Both the position numbers and the translations under genes were made by a program. From Nocardioides ochotonae (lineage in GTDB: Bacteria > Actinomycetota > Actinomycetes > Propionibacteriales > Nocardioidaceae), in NCBI RefSeq assembly GCF_011420305.2, contig NZ_CP061769.1:1661001-1725000 (forward strand): a DNA stretch of 64,000 bases, written 5' to 3'. Below are positions 41,375 through 51,564 of this stretch, piece by piece. Position 1 is the first letter of the stretch. Every line of letters starts with the position of its first letter. Under the pieces are notes generated by a model. It ran no database searches, had not been told where the DNA came from, and was given only the letters and a program-made list of their open reading frames with translations.

Positions 41375-42090
41375 CGGCTCGGCTCCCAGCGGAACAGCCG
41401 CCGCGCCAGCGCCGTCGTCGCAATGACCCACCCGAGCGTGGGCGCGAGCAGTCGCAGGGAGTCGCCGAGCGGCTCGCTGCCGCTCCAGGCCTGGGCGATC
41501 AGCTCGGTGGCCGACCCCCCGGGCAGCGCTCGCTTGAGGACGGTGAGGTCCTCGGTGCCGGTGAGCCCCACCCAGCTCGCCACCGCGATCACCAGCAGGC
41601 TCACGGGCAGCGTGGTCACCTGGGCGTGCTCGGGGGAGTTGGTGAGCCCCGCGGTGGCCAGGGCCAGGCCGACCATCATGGCGGTGATCGCGAGGACCGC
41701 GACCGCGAGGATCGGCAGGCGCGCCGGACGGCTCGCGACCGCGCCGAGCACGGCCAGCATCGCCACCACCTGGAGCACGGCGATGGCGACCACCGGCGCG
41801 ACCAGCCCGCTGAGGATGTCGCGGTCGGTCGCGGCGGTGGAGCGCAGCCGCTTGAGGAAGAGGTTCTGCCGGCGCGAGGCGAGGGTCGTCACGGCCGTGG
41901 TGTAGAGCCCGAAGGCCATCACCGTGAACACCACGATCGCCGCGATGTAGCCGGTCCCGGCACTCTCGGAGAAGTCGTCGTGCCGATAGAGGAACAGTGC
42001 GCCGACGGCGACCGGGATGATGAGGCCCGTGACCAGGACGAGGCGGTTGCGGAAGATCTGGGCGAGCTCGCTGCGTGCTATGACCAGCAT
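41371..42090 (-). CDS. ABC transporter permease (ABC-2 type)
   Basis: A 239-aa protein with about six membrane helices (VLVTGLIIPVAVGALFLY, YIAAIVVFTVMAFGLYT, ILAVAVLAITAMMVGLAL and others). It is the membrane half of the exporter with the ATPase encoded 36 bp upstream. ABC-2 exporters move drugs, lipids or peptides; the substrate is not deducible. Confidence 0.88.
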
Positions 42091-42126
42091 GAGCGCGCCT
42101 CCTTTCGAGGTGACGGGTGGTCGGGA

Positions 42127-43005
42127 TCAGGCTCGGCTGAGGGCACGGAAGACGTCGTCGAGGCGGGTGGGGCCGGCTTCCAGGCCGCGCAGCTCGACAC
42201 CGCTGTCGTGGGCCCAGCCGAGCAGCCGGTGCAGGTCGGTCTGGAGGTTGAACGTCTCGACGTGGAAGGCACCGTTGAGCGCGCCCACGATCGGGGGCTC
42301 GGGCGCGCCGGGCGGCAGGGCGAAGGTGATCACCGAGGGCAGGGTCTGGGTCAGCTCGAGCACCGTGCCCTCGCGCCGCAGCGTTCCCTCGTGCATCAGC
42401 CCGATCCGGTCGGCGCGCTCCTGTGCCTCCTCCAGGTAGTGGGTGGTCAGCACGATCGTGGCCCCGTCCTCGCGGAGCCGGTCCACCGCGGACCACAGCG
42501 CGTCGCGGGACTGCACGTCCAGCCCTGTGGTGGGCTCGTCGAGGATGACCAGCTCGGGCCCGCCGTACACGACGGTGGCGAAGTCCAGGCGCCGCCTCTC
42601 CCCACCGGACAGGTGCGCGACCCGGGTGCCCGCCTTGTGGGTCAGGCCGGCGATGGCGAGCACCCGGTCGACGTCGTCGCGTCGTCCGCTCAGCGCCCCG
42701 ATCAGGCCCACGGACTCGCGTACCGTCAGGTCGGGGGAGAAGCCGCTCTCCTGCAGCATGATGCCCATCCGCGGCCGTACGACGCGCCGGTCCTGCGGGC
42801 TCGCGCCGAAGATCCGCACCGTGCCGGAGGCGGCCGGGCGGTGGCCCTCGACGACCTCCAGGGTGGAGGTCTTGCCGGCACCGTTCGTGCCGAGCAGCGC
42901 GTAGAGCTCGCCGCGCTCCACCCGGAACGACAGGTCGTGGACGGCGCGGAAGTCGCCGTAGGTGACGGTCAGGTGATCGACGTCGATGACAGGACTGGCG
43001 GACAT
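42127..43005 (-). CDS. ABC transporter ATP-binding protein
   Basis: A 292-aa protein. Walker A LLGTNGAGKTST, Q-loop MLQESGFSPDL, signature HLSGGERRRLDF, Walker B LVILDEPTTGLD and H-loop TTHYLEEAQ are all intact. The C-terminal 80 residues resemble the DrrA-type domain of ABC-2 exporters. First gene of the exporter-kinase operon. Confidence 0.93.
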   Translation of the reverse strand: MSASPVIDVDHLTVTYGDFRAVHDLSFRVERGELYALLGTNGAGKTSTLEVVEGHRPAASGTVRIFGASPQDRRVVRPRMGIMLQESGFSPDLTVRESVGLIGALSGRRDDVDRVLAIAGLTHKAGTRVAHLSGGERRRLDFATVVYGGPELVILDEPTTGLDVQSRDALWSAVDRLREDGATIVLTTHYLEEAQERADRIGLMHEGTLRREGTVLELTQTLPSVITFALPPGAPEPPIVGALNGAFHVETFNLQTDLHRLLGWAHDSGVELRGLEAGPTRLDDVFRALSRA

Positions 43006-43262
43006 GGAGGTTCCCCTTGCGTCGGGAGCCCGGAGCGGGCGATGTCCTCAGACTGCGGTGGCTGCGGCGGGGTCGCATCGGTGAGAGCCCCGTAGGTGCC
43101 CGGCCGCCCTCACCGTGCTGCGTCTAGGTGGTCGCTCCGGCTGGACGCTGGTCACGGGCTGGACAGGGGGCTGGCGGTTGTCGCCGGGATCGGGGAAAGT
43201 GACCTCCCCGGCCATCCGCCCGGTGCGGTCCGGAGGGTGGGGGCCGGCGGAGGGGGGCCGAG

Positions 43263-46004
43263 ATGACCGACCTGGTGGGTCGGCGAGCGGAGAGCGCGGC
43301 CGTCGAGGACCTGCTCGCCCGGGCGCGCGAGGGGCGCAGCGGCGCCCTGGTCGTGCGCGGTGAGGCCGGCATCGGCAAGACCGCGGTGCTGGCGCACGCC
43401 CGGGACACCGGGGATCGGTGGGGGTTCCGGGTCGGGTCCCTGACCGGGGTGCAGTCGGAGGCACAGTTCGCCTTCGCTGGCCTGCACCAGCTGTGCGGAC
43501 TGCTGCTGGACCGCGTGGAGGTGCTGCCCGAGCCGCAGCAGGCGGCCCTGGAGGTCGCATTCGGTCTCCGGGGCGGCCCCGCGCCGGACCGGTTCCTGGT
43601 CGGGCTGGCCGTCCTCAACCTGCTGGCCGAGGTCGCCGAGGAGCGGGGTCTCCTGTGTCTGGTCGACGACGCGCAGTGGCTGGACCCGGCGTCCGCGCAG
43701 GTGCTGGCCTTCGTGTCCCGGCGGGTGGCAGCCGAACGGCTGGCGCTGATGTTCGCCGTACGCGACTGCGAGGAGGGAGACCTCCTCCCGTTCTCCGGGA
43801 TCCCCGACCTGCGCCTGGCTCCGCTCGGTGAGACCGACGCGCGGGCGCTGCTGACCGCCGCCGTGCGGACACCCCTCGACGATGCCGTCCGGGACCGGAT
43901 CGTGGCAGAGGCGCGCGGCAACCCGCTGGCGCTCCTGGAGCTGCCTCGCAGTGCGCAACCGGCGAGGCTCGCCGGCGGGTTCGAGCTGCCCGACGCGCTC
44001 GACGTCCCGCACCGCATCGAGGCGAGCTTCCAGCGACGTTCCAGCAGCCTCCCGGCGGAGACGCAGCTGTTCCTCCTGGTCGCAGCGGCCGAGCCGACCG
44101 GCGAGATGGCCCTGCTGAGCCGAGCGACGGAGTCGCTGGGCATCGCGAGCGACGCCCACGCTCCCGCCGAGGCGGCAGGCCTGCTGGAGCTCGGCACGCA
44201 GGTGCGGTTCCGGCACCCCCTGGTGCGCTCGGCGGTGTACCGGGCAGCCCACGCGGCCGACCGTCGCCGCGCCCACGGCGCGCTGGCCGGGGCGACCGAT
44301 CCAGCGGTCGACCCCGATCGCCGGGCCTGGCACCGTGCGCAGGCGGTGCTCGGGGTCGACGAGGCGGCCGCTGCTGACCTGGAACGCTCGGCCGCGCGAG
44401 CCCGGGCCCGCGGCGGGTCGGCCGCCGCTGCGGCCTTCCTGCAGCGGGCGGTCGAGCTGACCCCCGACCCGGCCGACCGGGCCCGGCGGGCGTTGGAGGC
44501 GGCGCAGGCCAAGCACGAGGCGGGTGCCTCCGACGTCGCCCTGGACCTGCTGGCCGCCGCGGCGACCGGCCCGGTGGACGACCTGCAGGCAGCCCGGATG
44601 GCGCTGCTGCGCGCCCAGATCGCGTTCCACACCACGCGCGGGGGCGACGTACCGGGGTTGCTGCTGGACGCCGCCGAGACGCTCGCGCTCCTGGACCCGG
44701 CGCTCGCCCGCGAGACCTACCTGCACGCGCTCGACGCGGCGATCCACGCCGGTCGGCTGGCTCGCGGACGCGGGTTGCCGGAGGCGGCGAAGGCCGCCCA
44801 CCACGCCCCGCCGCCGTCGGGTCCGCCGGGGCCTGCGGACCTGCTGCTGGATGGCCTGGCCACCAGGTTCACCGACGGCTTCGAGGCGAGCGTCCCGACC
44901 TTGCAGCGAGCCCTCGCGGCGCTCACCGACCGGGACTCCCCAGCGGGCGACGGCGATCGCCGCTGGCTCTGGCTGGCCTGCCACGTCGCGGCGATGCTGT
45001 GGGACGACGAGGCCCTCTACTCGGTGGCCTGCCGCGGGGTCCGCCTCGCCCGCGAGGCCGGCGCCCTGGCCACCCTCCCCGCCGCGCTCAACGGGGTGAC
45101 CTACGTGCTGGTGCTGCGCGGGGAGGTCGCCCGGGCCGCCGAGCTGGCCGCCGAGGAGGCGACGATCACGGAGGCGACGGGCGCCCCGCCGCTGCTCAAC
45201 GCCCGGCTGATGCTCTCCGCCTGGGGCGGTCGGGAGCGGGAGACCGTGGAGCTCTACGCGACCATGGTCGAGGAGGCGACGGAGCGCGGCGAGAGCACCA
45301 AGATCGACCTCGCCCACGCCATGCTTGCAACGCTCCACAACGGCCTGGGCAACTACCCGGACGCCCTCGCCGCGGCGACGCCGCCGTGTGAGCACGACGT
45401 GGCGTTCAGCAGCCTGGCCCTCCCCGAGCTCGTCGAGGCCGCGTCGCGTGCCGGACAGCCGGAGCGGGCCGCCGCCGCGGCCGACCTGCTCGAGCGGCGG
45501 GCGCGCGCCAGCGCGACGCCGTACGGGTTGGGGCTGGCGGCATACGCCCGCGCCCTGGTCAGCTCCGGGCCCGCTGCCGAAAAGCACTATCGCGAGGCGA
45601 TCGAGCGGCTCCGGGGCTGCCGGATCGCCGCCTACCTCGCCCGCGCCCACCTCGTCTACGGCGAGTGGCTGCGCCGCGAGCGCCGACGCCACGAGGCCCG
45701 CGAGCAGCTCCGCACCGCCCACGAGATGCTGAAGGCGATGGGCGCGGACGCGTTCGCCGAGCGCGCCGCCCGCGAGCTGCGTGCCACCGGCGAGCACCCG
45801 CGCAGCCGGACCGAGCAGCCGACCGACGCGCTCACCGCTCAGGAGCTCCACATCGCGCGGTTCGTGGCCACCGGGGCGACCTCACGGGAGATCGGCGCGC
45901 AGCTGTTCCTCAGCCCGCGCACGATCGAGGCCCACCTGCGCAACATCTTCCGCAAGCTCGGCATCACCTCCCGACGCCAGCTCAAGGAGCTGCAGCTCCC
46001 CTGA
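43263..46004 (+). CDS. LAL-type LuxR family transcriptional regulator
   Basis: A 913-aa protein. The N-terminal AAA ATPase has Walker A RGEAGIGKTAVL (near 32-43) and Walker B GLLCLVDDAQWLD. The middle is a long helical repeat region. The C-terminal LuxR helix-turn-helix is LTAQELHIARFVATGATSRE, followed by SPRTIEAHLRNIFRKLGI. These large ATPases activate catabolic or antibiotic genes in actinobacteria. It is divergent from the ABC operon at 43005, its likely but unproved target. Confidence 0.92.
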   Translation: MTDLVGRRAESAAVEDLLARAREGRSGALVVRGEAGIGKTAVLAHARDTGDRWGFRVGSLTGVQSEAQFAFAGLHQLCGLLLDRVEVLPEPQQAALEVAFGLRGGPAPDRFLVGLAVLNLLAEVAEERGLLCLVDDAQWLDPASAQVLAFVSRRVAAERLALMFAVRDCEEGDLLPFSGIPDLRLAPLGETDARALLTAAVRTPLDDAVRDRIVAEARGNPLALLELPRSAQPARLAGGFELPDALDVPHRIEASFQRRSSSLPAETQLFLLVAAAEPTGEMALLSRATESLGIASDAHAPAEAAGLLELGTQVRFRHPLVRSAVYRAAHAADRRRAHGALAGATDPAVDPDRRAWHRAQAVLGVDEAAAADLERSAARARARGGSAAAAAFLQRAVELTPDPADRARRALEAAQAKHEAGASDVALDLLAAAATGPVDDLQAARMALLRAQIAFHTTRGGDVPGLLLDAAETLALLDPALARETYLHALDAAIHAGRLARGRGLPEAAKAAHHAPPPSGPPGPADLLLDGLATRFTDGFEASVPTLQRALAALTDRDSPAGDGDRRWLWLACHVAAMLWDDEALYSVACRGVRLAREAGALATLPAALNGVTYVLVLRGEVARAAELAAEEATITEATGAPPLLNARLMLSAWGGRERETVELYATMVEEATERGESTKIDLAHAMLATLHNGLGNYPDALAAATPPCEHDVAFSSLALPELVEAASRAGQPERAAAAADLLERRARASATPYGLGLAAYARALVSSGPAAEKHYREAIERLRGCRIAAYLARAHLVYGEWLRRERRRHEAREQLRTAHEMLKAMGADAFAERAARELRATGEHPRSRTEQPTDALTAQELHIARFVATGATSREIGAQLFLSPRTIEAHLRNIFRKLGITSRRQLKELQLP

Positions 46005-46068
46005 CCGGGCGGAGGCACATCACGCCAGCGTGGCATGCAGCGCCAGGGCGCCGCATGCCACGGCCGAC

Positions 46069-46203
46069 TCAGTGGACGCCGGTGTGCACCCGCTCGGAGA
46101 TCCGCTTCTCCAGGGCGTCGAGCGCACCGAAGGGCTCGTCCATCAGCAGCACCGCCAGGTCGTTGGCGAGCACTCGGACGATCGCGACCCGCTTGCTGCC
46201 GCT
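46069..46203 (-). pseudogene. Fragment of an ABC-transporter ATPase (SsuB/TauB type)
   Basis: The minus-strand frame reads SKRVAIVRVLANDLAVLLM, then DEPFGALDALEKRISERV, and a stop. This is the end of the signature helix, Walker B and D-loop of a nitrate/taurine-type ATPase. The Walker A half and the C-terminus are absent. A stranded piece of about 44 codons. Confidence 0.72.
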
Positions 46204-46208
46204 CCCGC

Positions 46209-46364
46209 GCCCTCGTGCAGGACGCCCCGCACCGGCTCGCCTTCACGTGGCACTTCCCCGACGAGCGGCCCTCCGAGGTCGCCGTCGAGCTCGGGGCTGG
46301 CGAGGCCGCCACCGACCCGCGGCTCACCCACCGCGGACTGGGCGACCTCACGGCGTCGTACCGG
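46209..46364 (+). pseudogene. Fragment of an AHSA1/SRPBCC-domain gene
   Basis: The frame reads VQDAPHRLAFTWHFPDERPS, then EVAVELG and DPRLTHRGLG, as in the middle of AHSA1-type SRPBCC proteins (the RLVFTWEF-like strand and the TRLTLTHRGL-like strand). Both ends of the domain are missing. It abuts the ABC ATPase fragment, read from the opposite strand. Confidence 0.6.
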
Positions 46365-46460
46365 TGCCGGGATTCTCCGCGCGCGACGGCGTCGGTTGCC
46401 CCGGCTCGACACCGGTGTCAGGTTGGTCAGGCACGCCTCACGGGAAAGGACCTGCCGGCC

Positions 46461-47033
46461 ATGTCGCTGCAGACCCCCACCTTGCGCACTGCTCGGCTTC
46501 GACTGCGTCCCGTCGACGACGCGGATGCCGACGACCTCTTCACGCTGCACAGCAACGCCCATGCGCTGCGGTACTGGGACGCCCCGCCGTGGAGCGAGCG
46601 GGTTCGCGCCGACCGGTTCATCACCACCTCCCGACAGATGGCCGTGAAGGGAACCGGGGTGCGCCCGGTCGTCGAGCGGGTCTCCGACGGAGCGTTCATC
46701 GGGTGGTGCAGCCTGAACCCGTGGAGCTCGGAGCATCGGAGCACCTCGCTGGGCTACTGCTTCAACGAGGCAGCCTGGGGCCACGGGTTCGCCACCGAGG
46801 CCGCGCGCGAGCTGCTGCGGTGGGCGTTCGACACGCTGGACCTGAATCGCGTCCAGGCCGAGACCGATACGCGCAACCTCGCATCCGCCCGGGTGCTGGA
46901 GAAGCTCGGCTTCGTGCGCGAGGGGACGCTGCGGGAGGACTGCCTCGTGAACGGTGAGGTGTCCGACTCATGGGTCTACGGGTTGATCAGGCGCGAATGG
47001 CGGTCCTCACCCGAGCCGGGTGCCGCCCGTTGA
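46461..47033 (+). CDS. RimJ/RimL-type GNAT N-acetyltransferase
   Basis: A 190-aa protein. The ATG at 46461 (MSLQTPTLRTARLRLRPVDD) has AAAGGA 10 nt before it. The GNAT core shows FNEAAWGHGFATEAARELL and ETDTRNLASARVLEKLGFV, then REGTLREDCLVNGE. Family members acetylate ribosomal proteins, antibiotics or other amines. Intact despite the wreckage on both sides. Confidence 0.9.
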   Translation: MSLQTPTLRTARLRLRPVDDADADDLFTLHSNAHALRYWDAPPWSERVRADRFITTSRQMAVKGTGVRPVVERVSDGAFIGWCSLNPWSSEHRSTSLGYCFNEAAWGHGFATEAARELLRWAFDTLDLNRVQAETDTRNLASARVLEKLGFVREGTLREDCLVNGEVSDSWVYGLIRREWRSSPEPGAAR

Positions 47034-47051
47034 GTCGCCGGAGCGTCCTAC

Positions 47052-47778
47052 CTACTCATCGGGTGGGTGGGCGGTGACGAGCCTTGTCCCGCCACGGTTC
47101 TTGACCAGGTGCAGCCCGTGGGGCGAGCGCCAGAGGTAGGTCGCGGCGTCGCTGAGGTGGACGTGGATGACGACCTGTCGCGGCTTCACCACCGACGCAG
47201 TGCCGTCGCCACATGCACCCGTCTCGGCACGGAGGTCGAAGGCGAGCTGGCGTCGGGCGAGCTCCCCGGCGGCCATCGAGCGACGCACGTCGAGGGACTC
47301 CGGGGACCCCAGGGTCGCCAGCTCCTCGGCTCCCTGGCGGATCGCGGTGTCCAGGTCGATCGCGTCGGCGAGGTCGAGGACCCCTTCGACGTGGACGGTG
47401 CCGTCGCGGGTGTGGACGTCGAAGCGTCGCCCATCAGCGGCCTCGCGGCGCTGCTTCTCCGCGCCCTCGGGGTCGAACATGACCTTGGCTCGGTCGACGA
47501 GGCGCCCGATCGCGGCCCATCCGACCTTGTCCACGCCTGCGGCGAGCTGACGGTCCACGAACTCGACGCCGGCCAGCGGCAGCGCGGTGGTGAGCTGCGC
47601 GATGCGGCGGGCCTTCCAAGCGGGGACCTCGCCGGCGCGGACGCGCTTGAAGATCCGCGGGAGGCGGTGCGCGAGCTCGAGGGCATCGCCGCCCACCCCA
47701 GGGCGGCCTCCAGGATCAGCACCTCGCCCCGCTGGACGGCAGCTCGTTGCTCCTGTGCGAACGCCAGCACGGCGGCAG
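47052..47778 (-). pseudogene. Degenerate copy of a DUF222/HNH (13E12-type) gene
   Basis: Nearly identical to parts of the gene at 56920-58224; 47601-47690 equals 57841-57930 exactly. Two blocks are missing. One is 172 bp, matching 57932-58103, whose ends share the 9-mer GCATCGCCG; this shifts frame. The other is about 0.37 kb covering the HNH nuclease. The first 13-14 codons are also missing. No functional product is expected. Confidence 0.85.
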
Positions 47779-47838
47779 CGCCGACGGGGAGTGGGTCTCG
47801 ACCGGCCCGGCCGGCACCGCCCCACTACATTCGGCGCC

Positions 47839-48267
47839 ATGCGCCGTTTCGCCTGTGTCCTCCTGGTCGACCCTGCGGGCCGGCTGCTGATGCAGGAGCG
47901 GGACGAGCACGCGCTGATCGATCCCGAGCGGTGGGGGCTGCCCGGCGGGCACGTCGACCCGGGGGAGGAGGTCGAGGCGGCGGCGTACCGCGAGCTGGCC
48001 GAGGAGACGGGGATCGTCCTGGCACCCCCGGGCCTGCGCGCCTGGCGCACGTTCGAGGTCTACCACCGCGCCTACGACTCCGTGGACGCCGTGCACGTCT
48101 ACGCCGGCGCGACGGAGGCGGAGGACGTCGACGTCGTGCTCGGCGAGGGCCGCCAGATCGTGTTCGTGGAGCCGGACCGGGCTCGCGCGCTGCCGCTCAC
48201 CGCGTCGGCGAGCCGGATCGTGCCGGAGTTCTTGGACTCCCCGGAGTACGCCGCCCTGCGTGCCTGA
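47839..48267 (+). CDS. Nudix hydrolase
   Basis: A 142-aa protein with a complete Nudix box: GGHVDPGEEVEAAAYRELAE, then ETG (36-58). Start ATG 47839. It probably cleaves a nucleoside diphosphate derivative; substrate unknown. It lies 61 bp from the degenerate DUF222 copy. Confidence 0.92.
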   Translation: MRRFACVLLVDPAGRLLMQERDEHALIDPERWGLPGGHVDPGEEVEAAAYRELAEETGIVLAPPGLRAWRTFEVYHRAYDSVDAVHVYAGATEAEDVDVVLGEGRQIVFVEPDRARALPLTASASRIVPEFLDSPEYAALRA

Positions 48268-48330
48268 TCCCGCCAAGGATCCCGCCCAGCGATCACGGCC
48301 CGCTCGTGGGCACCATCTATTGTGACGGGC

Positions 48331-50268
48331 ATGGGTCTCCTCCAGTCGATCACGGGTCCGCGCGATCTGCGTGGCCTCTCCGACGACCAGCTCGCGGCAC
48401 TCGCCACGGAGGTCCGCGACCTCATGGTGCGCACCACCTCGCTCAGCGGCGGCCACCTCGGCCCCAACCTGGGCGTCGTCGAGCTGACGCTCGCGATCCA
48501 CCGGGTCTTCGACTCCCCGCACGACCGGGTGGTGCTCGACACCGGCCACCAGTCCTACGTGCACAAGCTGCTGACCGGCCGCGCCGGTGAGTTCGCCAGC
48601 CTGCGCACCGAGGGCGGGATGTCGGGCTACCCGAGCCAGGCGGAGTCCGAGCACGACCTGGTCGAGAACTCCCATGCCTCCACGGCCCTCAGCTATGCCG
48701 ACGGCATCGCCAAGGCCTACGCGATCCGCGGCGAGGACCGCCACGTCGTCGCGGTCATCGGCGACGGCGCCCTCACCGGCGGCATGGCCTGGGAGGCGCT
48801 CAACAACATCGCGATCGCCCGCGACTCGCGTCTGGTGATCGTCGTCAACGACAACGGCCGTTCCTACACCCCCACCATCGGCGGCCTCGCCAACGCGCTC
48901 ACCACGCTGCGCACCAACCCGCGCTACGAGCAGGTGCTCGACGCGGTGAAGAAGCGCCTCAACGCCGTTCCCGGCGTCGGCCCCGCGACGTACGACGCGC
49001 TGCACGCGATGAAGAAGGGCCTCAAGGACGCGCTCGCCCCGCAGGGCCTCTTCGAGGACCTCGGGCTCAAGTACGTCGGGCCCGTCGACGGCCACGACCG
49101 GGCGGCCATGGAGCAGGCGCTGACCCAGGCCAAGCGCTTCGGCGGGCCGGTCATCGTGCACGCGATCACCCGCAAGGGGTTCGGCTACGACGCCGCCGAG
49201 CGGCACGAGGCCGACCAGTTCCACAGCCCCCAGCCCTTCGACATCGAGACCGGCGAGGAGCGCGCACGCGGCCGGATCTGGACCGACGTCTTCGCCGAGG
49301 AGATGGTCCACCTCGGCCAGCGCCGCAAGGACGTCGTCGCGATCACCGCGGCGATGATGCACCCGGTCGGGCTCGACAAGTTCCAGGCCCGCTTCCCCGA
49401 GCGCACCTTCGACGTCGGCATCGCCGAGCAGCACGCTGCGACCTCGGCGGCCGGCCTCGCGATGGGTGGGCTGCACCCCGTCGTGGCGGTCTACGCGACC
49501 TTCCTCAACCGCGCCTTCGACCAGGTGCTGATGGACGTCGCGCTGCACCGCTGCGGGGTCACGTTCGTGCTCGACCGCGCCGGGGTGACCGGCGACGACG
49601 GCGCGAGCCACAACGGCATGTGGGACATGTCGTTCCTCCAGGTCGTCCCGGGCCTGCGCCTGGCGGCGCCCCGCGACGCCCAGCGCCTGCGCGAGCTGCT
49701 CGAGGAGGCCGTGGAGGTCGACGACGCGCCCACCGTGCTGCGCTTCCCCAAGGGCCCGCCGCCGGCGGACATCGAGGCGGTCGGCAAGGCCGGCGGCTGC
49801 GACGTGCTCGTGCGCTCCGGCACCAAGGACGTCCTGGTCGTCGCGGTCGGGGCGATGGCCGAGACCGCCGTCGACGTCGCCGAGCGCCTCACCGCGCAGG
49901 GCATCGGCGTGACGGTCGTCGATCCGCGCTGGGTCAAGCCCGTCGACCCCGCGATCGTCGACCTGGCCCGCGAGCACCGCCTCGTGGTCAGCATCGAGGA
50001 CAACGGCCGCGTCGGCGGCGTCGGCGCCACGATCCTGCAGACCCTCAACGACGCCGGCGTGAGCACGCCGTTCCGCCTCCACGGCATCCCCCAGGAGTTC
50101 CTCGCCCACGCCAAGCGGGCGGCGATCCTCGAGCGGATCGGCCTCACCGCCCAGGCGATCGCCCGCGGCATCGTCGAGGACATGTCGACCCAGACCGGGA
50201 CCACCGGTGACACCATGACCTCGGGGGTCGCGGATCGTTCACCGGTAGATGCCGATCGTCCCAGCTGA
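48331..50268 (+). CDS. dxs: 1-deoxy-D-xylulose-5-phosphate synthase
   Basis: A 645-aa transketolase-type enzyme that condenses pyruvate and glyceraldehyde-3-phosphate, the first step of the MEP isoprenoid pathway. [19 protein letters not shown], the thiamine-pyrophosphate motif [20 protein letters not shown] and [19 protein letters not shown] are present. The ATG at 48331 ([10 protein letters not shown]) is preferred; a GTG 9 bp earlier is possible. It overlaps the lipoprotein gene by 20 bp. Confidence 0.97.
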   Translation: MGLLQSITGPRDLRGLSDDQLAALATEVRDLMVRTTSLSGGHLGPNLGVVELTLAIHRVFDSPHDRVVLDTGHQSYVHKLLTGRAGEFASLRTEGGMSGYPSQAESEHDLVENSHASTALSYADGIAKAYAIRGEDRHVVAVIGDGALTGGMAWEALNNIAIARDSRLVIVVNDNGRSYTPTIGGLANALTTLRTNPRYEQVLDAVKKRLNAVPGVGPATYDALHAMKKGLKDALAPQGLFEDLGLKYVGPVDGHDRAAMEQALTQAKRFGGPVIVHAITRKGFGYDAAERHEADQFHSPQPFDIETGEERARGRIWTDVFAEEMVHLGQRRKDVVAITAAMMHPVGLDKFQARFPERTFDVGIAEQHAATSAAGLAMGGLHPVVAVYATFLNRAFDQVLMDVALHRCGVTFVLDRAGVTGDDGASHNGMWDMSFLQVVPGLRLAAPRDAQRLRELLEEAVEVDDAPTVLRFPKGPPPADIEAVGKAGGCDVLVRSGTKDVLVVAVGAMAETAVDVAERLTAQGIGVTVVDPRWVKPVDPAIVDLAREHRLVVSIEDNGRVGGVGATILQTLNDAGVSTPFRLHGIPQEFLAHAKRAAILERIGLTAQAIARGIVEDMSTQTGTTGDTMTSGVADRSPVDADRPS

Positions 50269-51508
50269 GCGACTCCAGCGCCTCGCTCACCTCCTGCTGC
50301 CGCTCCTCCTGACCGGGGGGCTGCTGTCGGGCTGCTCCTTGGGCGGCGACGACCCCGAGGGGCCCGCCGGGCGCGGCCCGGTCCCCGCCGACGTGGTGGC
50401 GGGGCTCTCGCAGGTTCTGGAGCGCCGCGCGGGCGCCGTACGACGCGGGGACCGGCAGGCCTTCCTGCGCCAGCTCGCGCCGCGCCCGCGGCTGCGCGAG
50501 CAGCAGACCACCCACTTCGAGAACCTGCGCCAGCTCCCGCTCGCCGACTACCGCTACACCTTCGATCGCTCCGACCTGGTGCGCGAGGACGACGGCTACT
50601 GGCTCACGGTCGCGCTGCACCTCCAGCTCGAGGGGTACGACGCGGTGCCGGTCATCACCCGTGACCGGTTCCGGTTCGTCCCGGCGCGGCGCCCGGGCGC
50701 CTTCCGGCTCGACTCGGTCACCGACCCCGCCTGGGAGAAGGAGGCCGGGGTGCGCCCGCAGCCCTGGGACACCGGGCCGGTGGTGGTGCGCTCGGGGCGC
50801 GGCGTGCTCGGCATCTTCGACGCCGACAGCGTCGCGGCGGCACCGTCGCTGATCGCCGCGGTGGAGGACGGCATCGAGGACGTCGCCGCGGTCGTGCCCT
50901 ACGGGTGGTCGCGCTCGGTGGTCGTCTACGCGCTCTCCGGCGATGAGTTCCTCCGCGCCCTGCCCGCGCCGTCCGGTGGCGCGCCCGGCGACCTCGACGG
51001 GCTGGCGTTCCCGGTCGCAGCGGCCCCCGACGACCCGACCCTCGCGGGGACCCGGTTCGTGCTGCACCCGCGCATGCTCGACGTCGCCGGGGCCGAGCGG
51101 GACCGGCTGGTGCGTCACGAGATCGCGCACGTCGCCGTGGGGGAGCGCGACGACCGGGCGCCGGTGTGGCTCAGCGAGGGGATCGCCGAGTACGTCTCCG
51201 TGCAGCCCATCCCGCCCGGCGAGCGCCGCCTGGTGACCTCCGCCGTCGGTGCCGCCGGCGCGGGCTTCCGCGGCCTGCCGGCCGATGAGGACTTCAACGG
51301 CGCGGACTCCGAGGTGAACTACGCGGTGTCGTGGTGGGCGGTGGAGTCGCTGGCGCGCAGGTTCGGCGAGGACGCCCCGTTCGCGCTGCTCGACGCCGCC
51401 GCAGCGGGTCCCGCAGACACCCCGCGGCTGCTCTCGCGCATGTTCGGGACCCGCCCTCGCGAGCTCGCCGCGGACGCCGCCCGGCTGATCGTGTCGACGT
51501 ACTCGTGA
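50249..51508 (+). CDS. Lipoprotein with gluzincin-type metallopeptidase motif
   Basis: A 419-aa protein. Lipobox LLSGC (C29) after a hydrophobic stretch. Near residue 290: [14 protein letters not shown], then [12 protein letters not shown], an HExxH...E arrangement as in peptidase MA-like proteins. Probably anchored outside the membrane. The start is inside the end of dxs, so they are likely co-transcribed. Substrate unknown. Confidence 0.85.
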   Translation: MPIVPAERLQRLAHLLLPLLLTGGLLSGCSLGGDDPEGPAGRGPVPADVVAGLSQVLERRAGAVRRGDRQAFLRQLAPRPRLREQQTTHFENLRQLPLADYRYTFDRSDLVREDDGYWLTVALHLQLEGYDAVPVITRDRFRFVPARRPGAFRLDSVTDPAWEKEAGVRPQPWDTGPVVVRSGRGVLGIFDADSVAAAPSLIAAVEDGIEDVAAVVPYGWSRSVVVYALSGDEFLRALPAPSGGAPGDLDGLAFPVAAAPDDPTLAGTRFVLHPRMLDVAGAERDRLVRHEIAHVAVGERDDRAPVWLSEGIAEYVSVQPIPPGERRLVTSAVGAAGAGFRGLPADEDFNGADSEVNYAVSWWAVESLARRFGEDAPFALLDAAAAGPADTPRLLSRMFGTRPRELAADAARLIVSTYS

Positions 51509-51564
51509 ACGATCGTCGGGGGCCAGGTGTGGTGGCCGCGGACGATGCGGGGTATCAAAGACGG

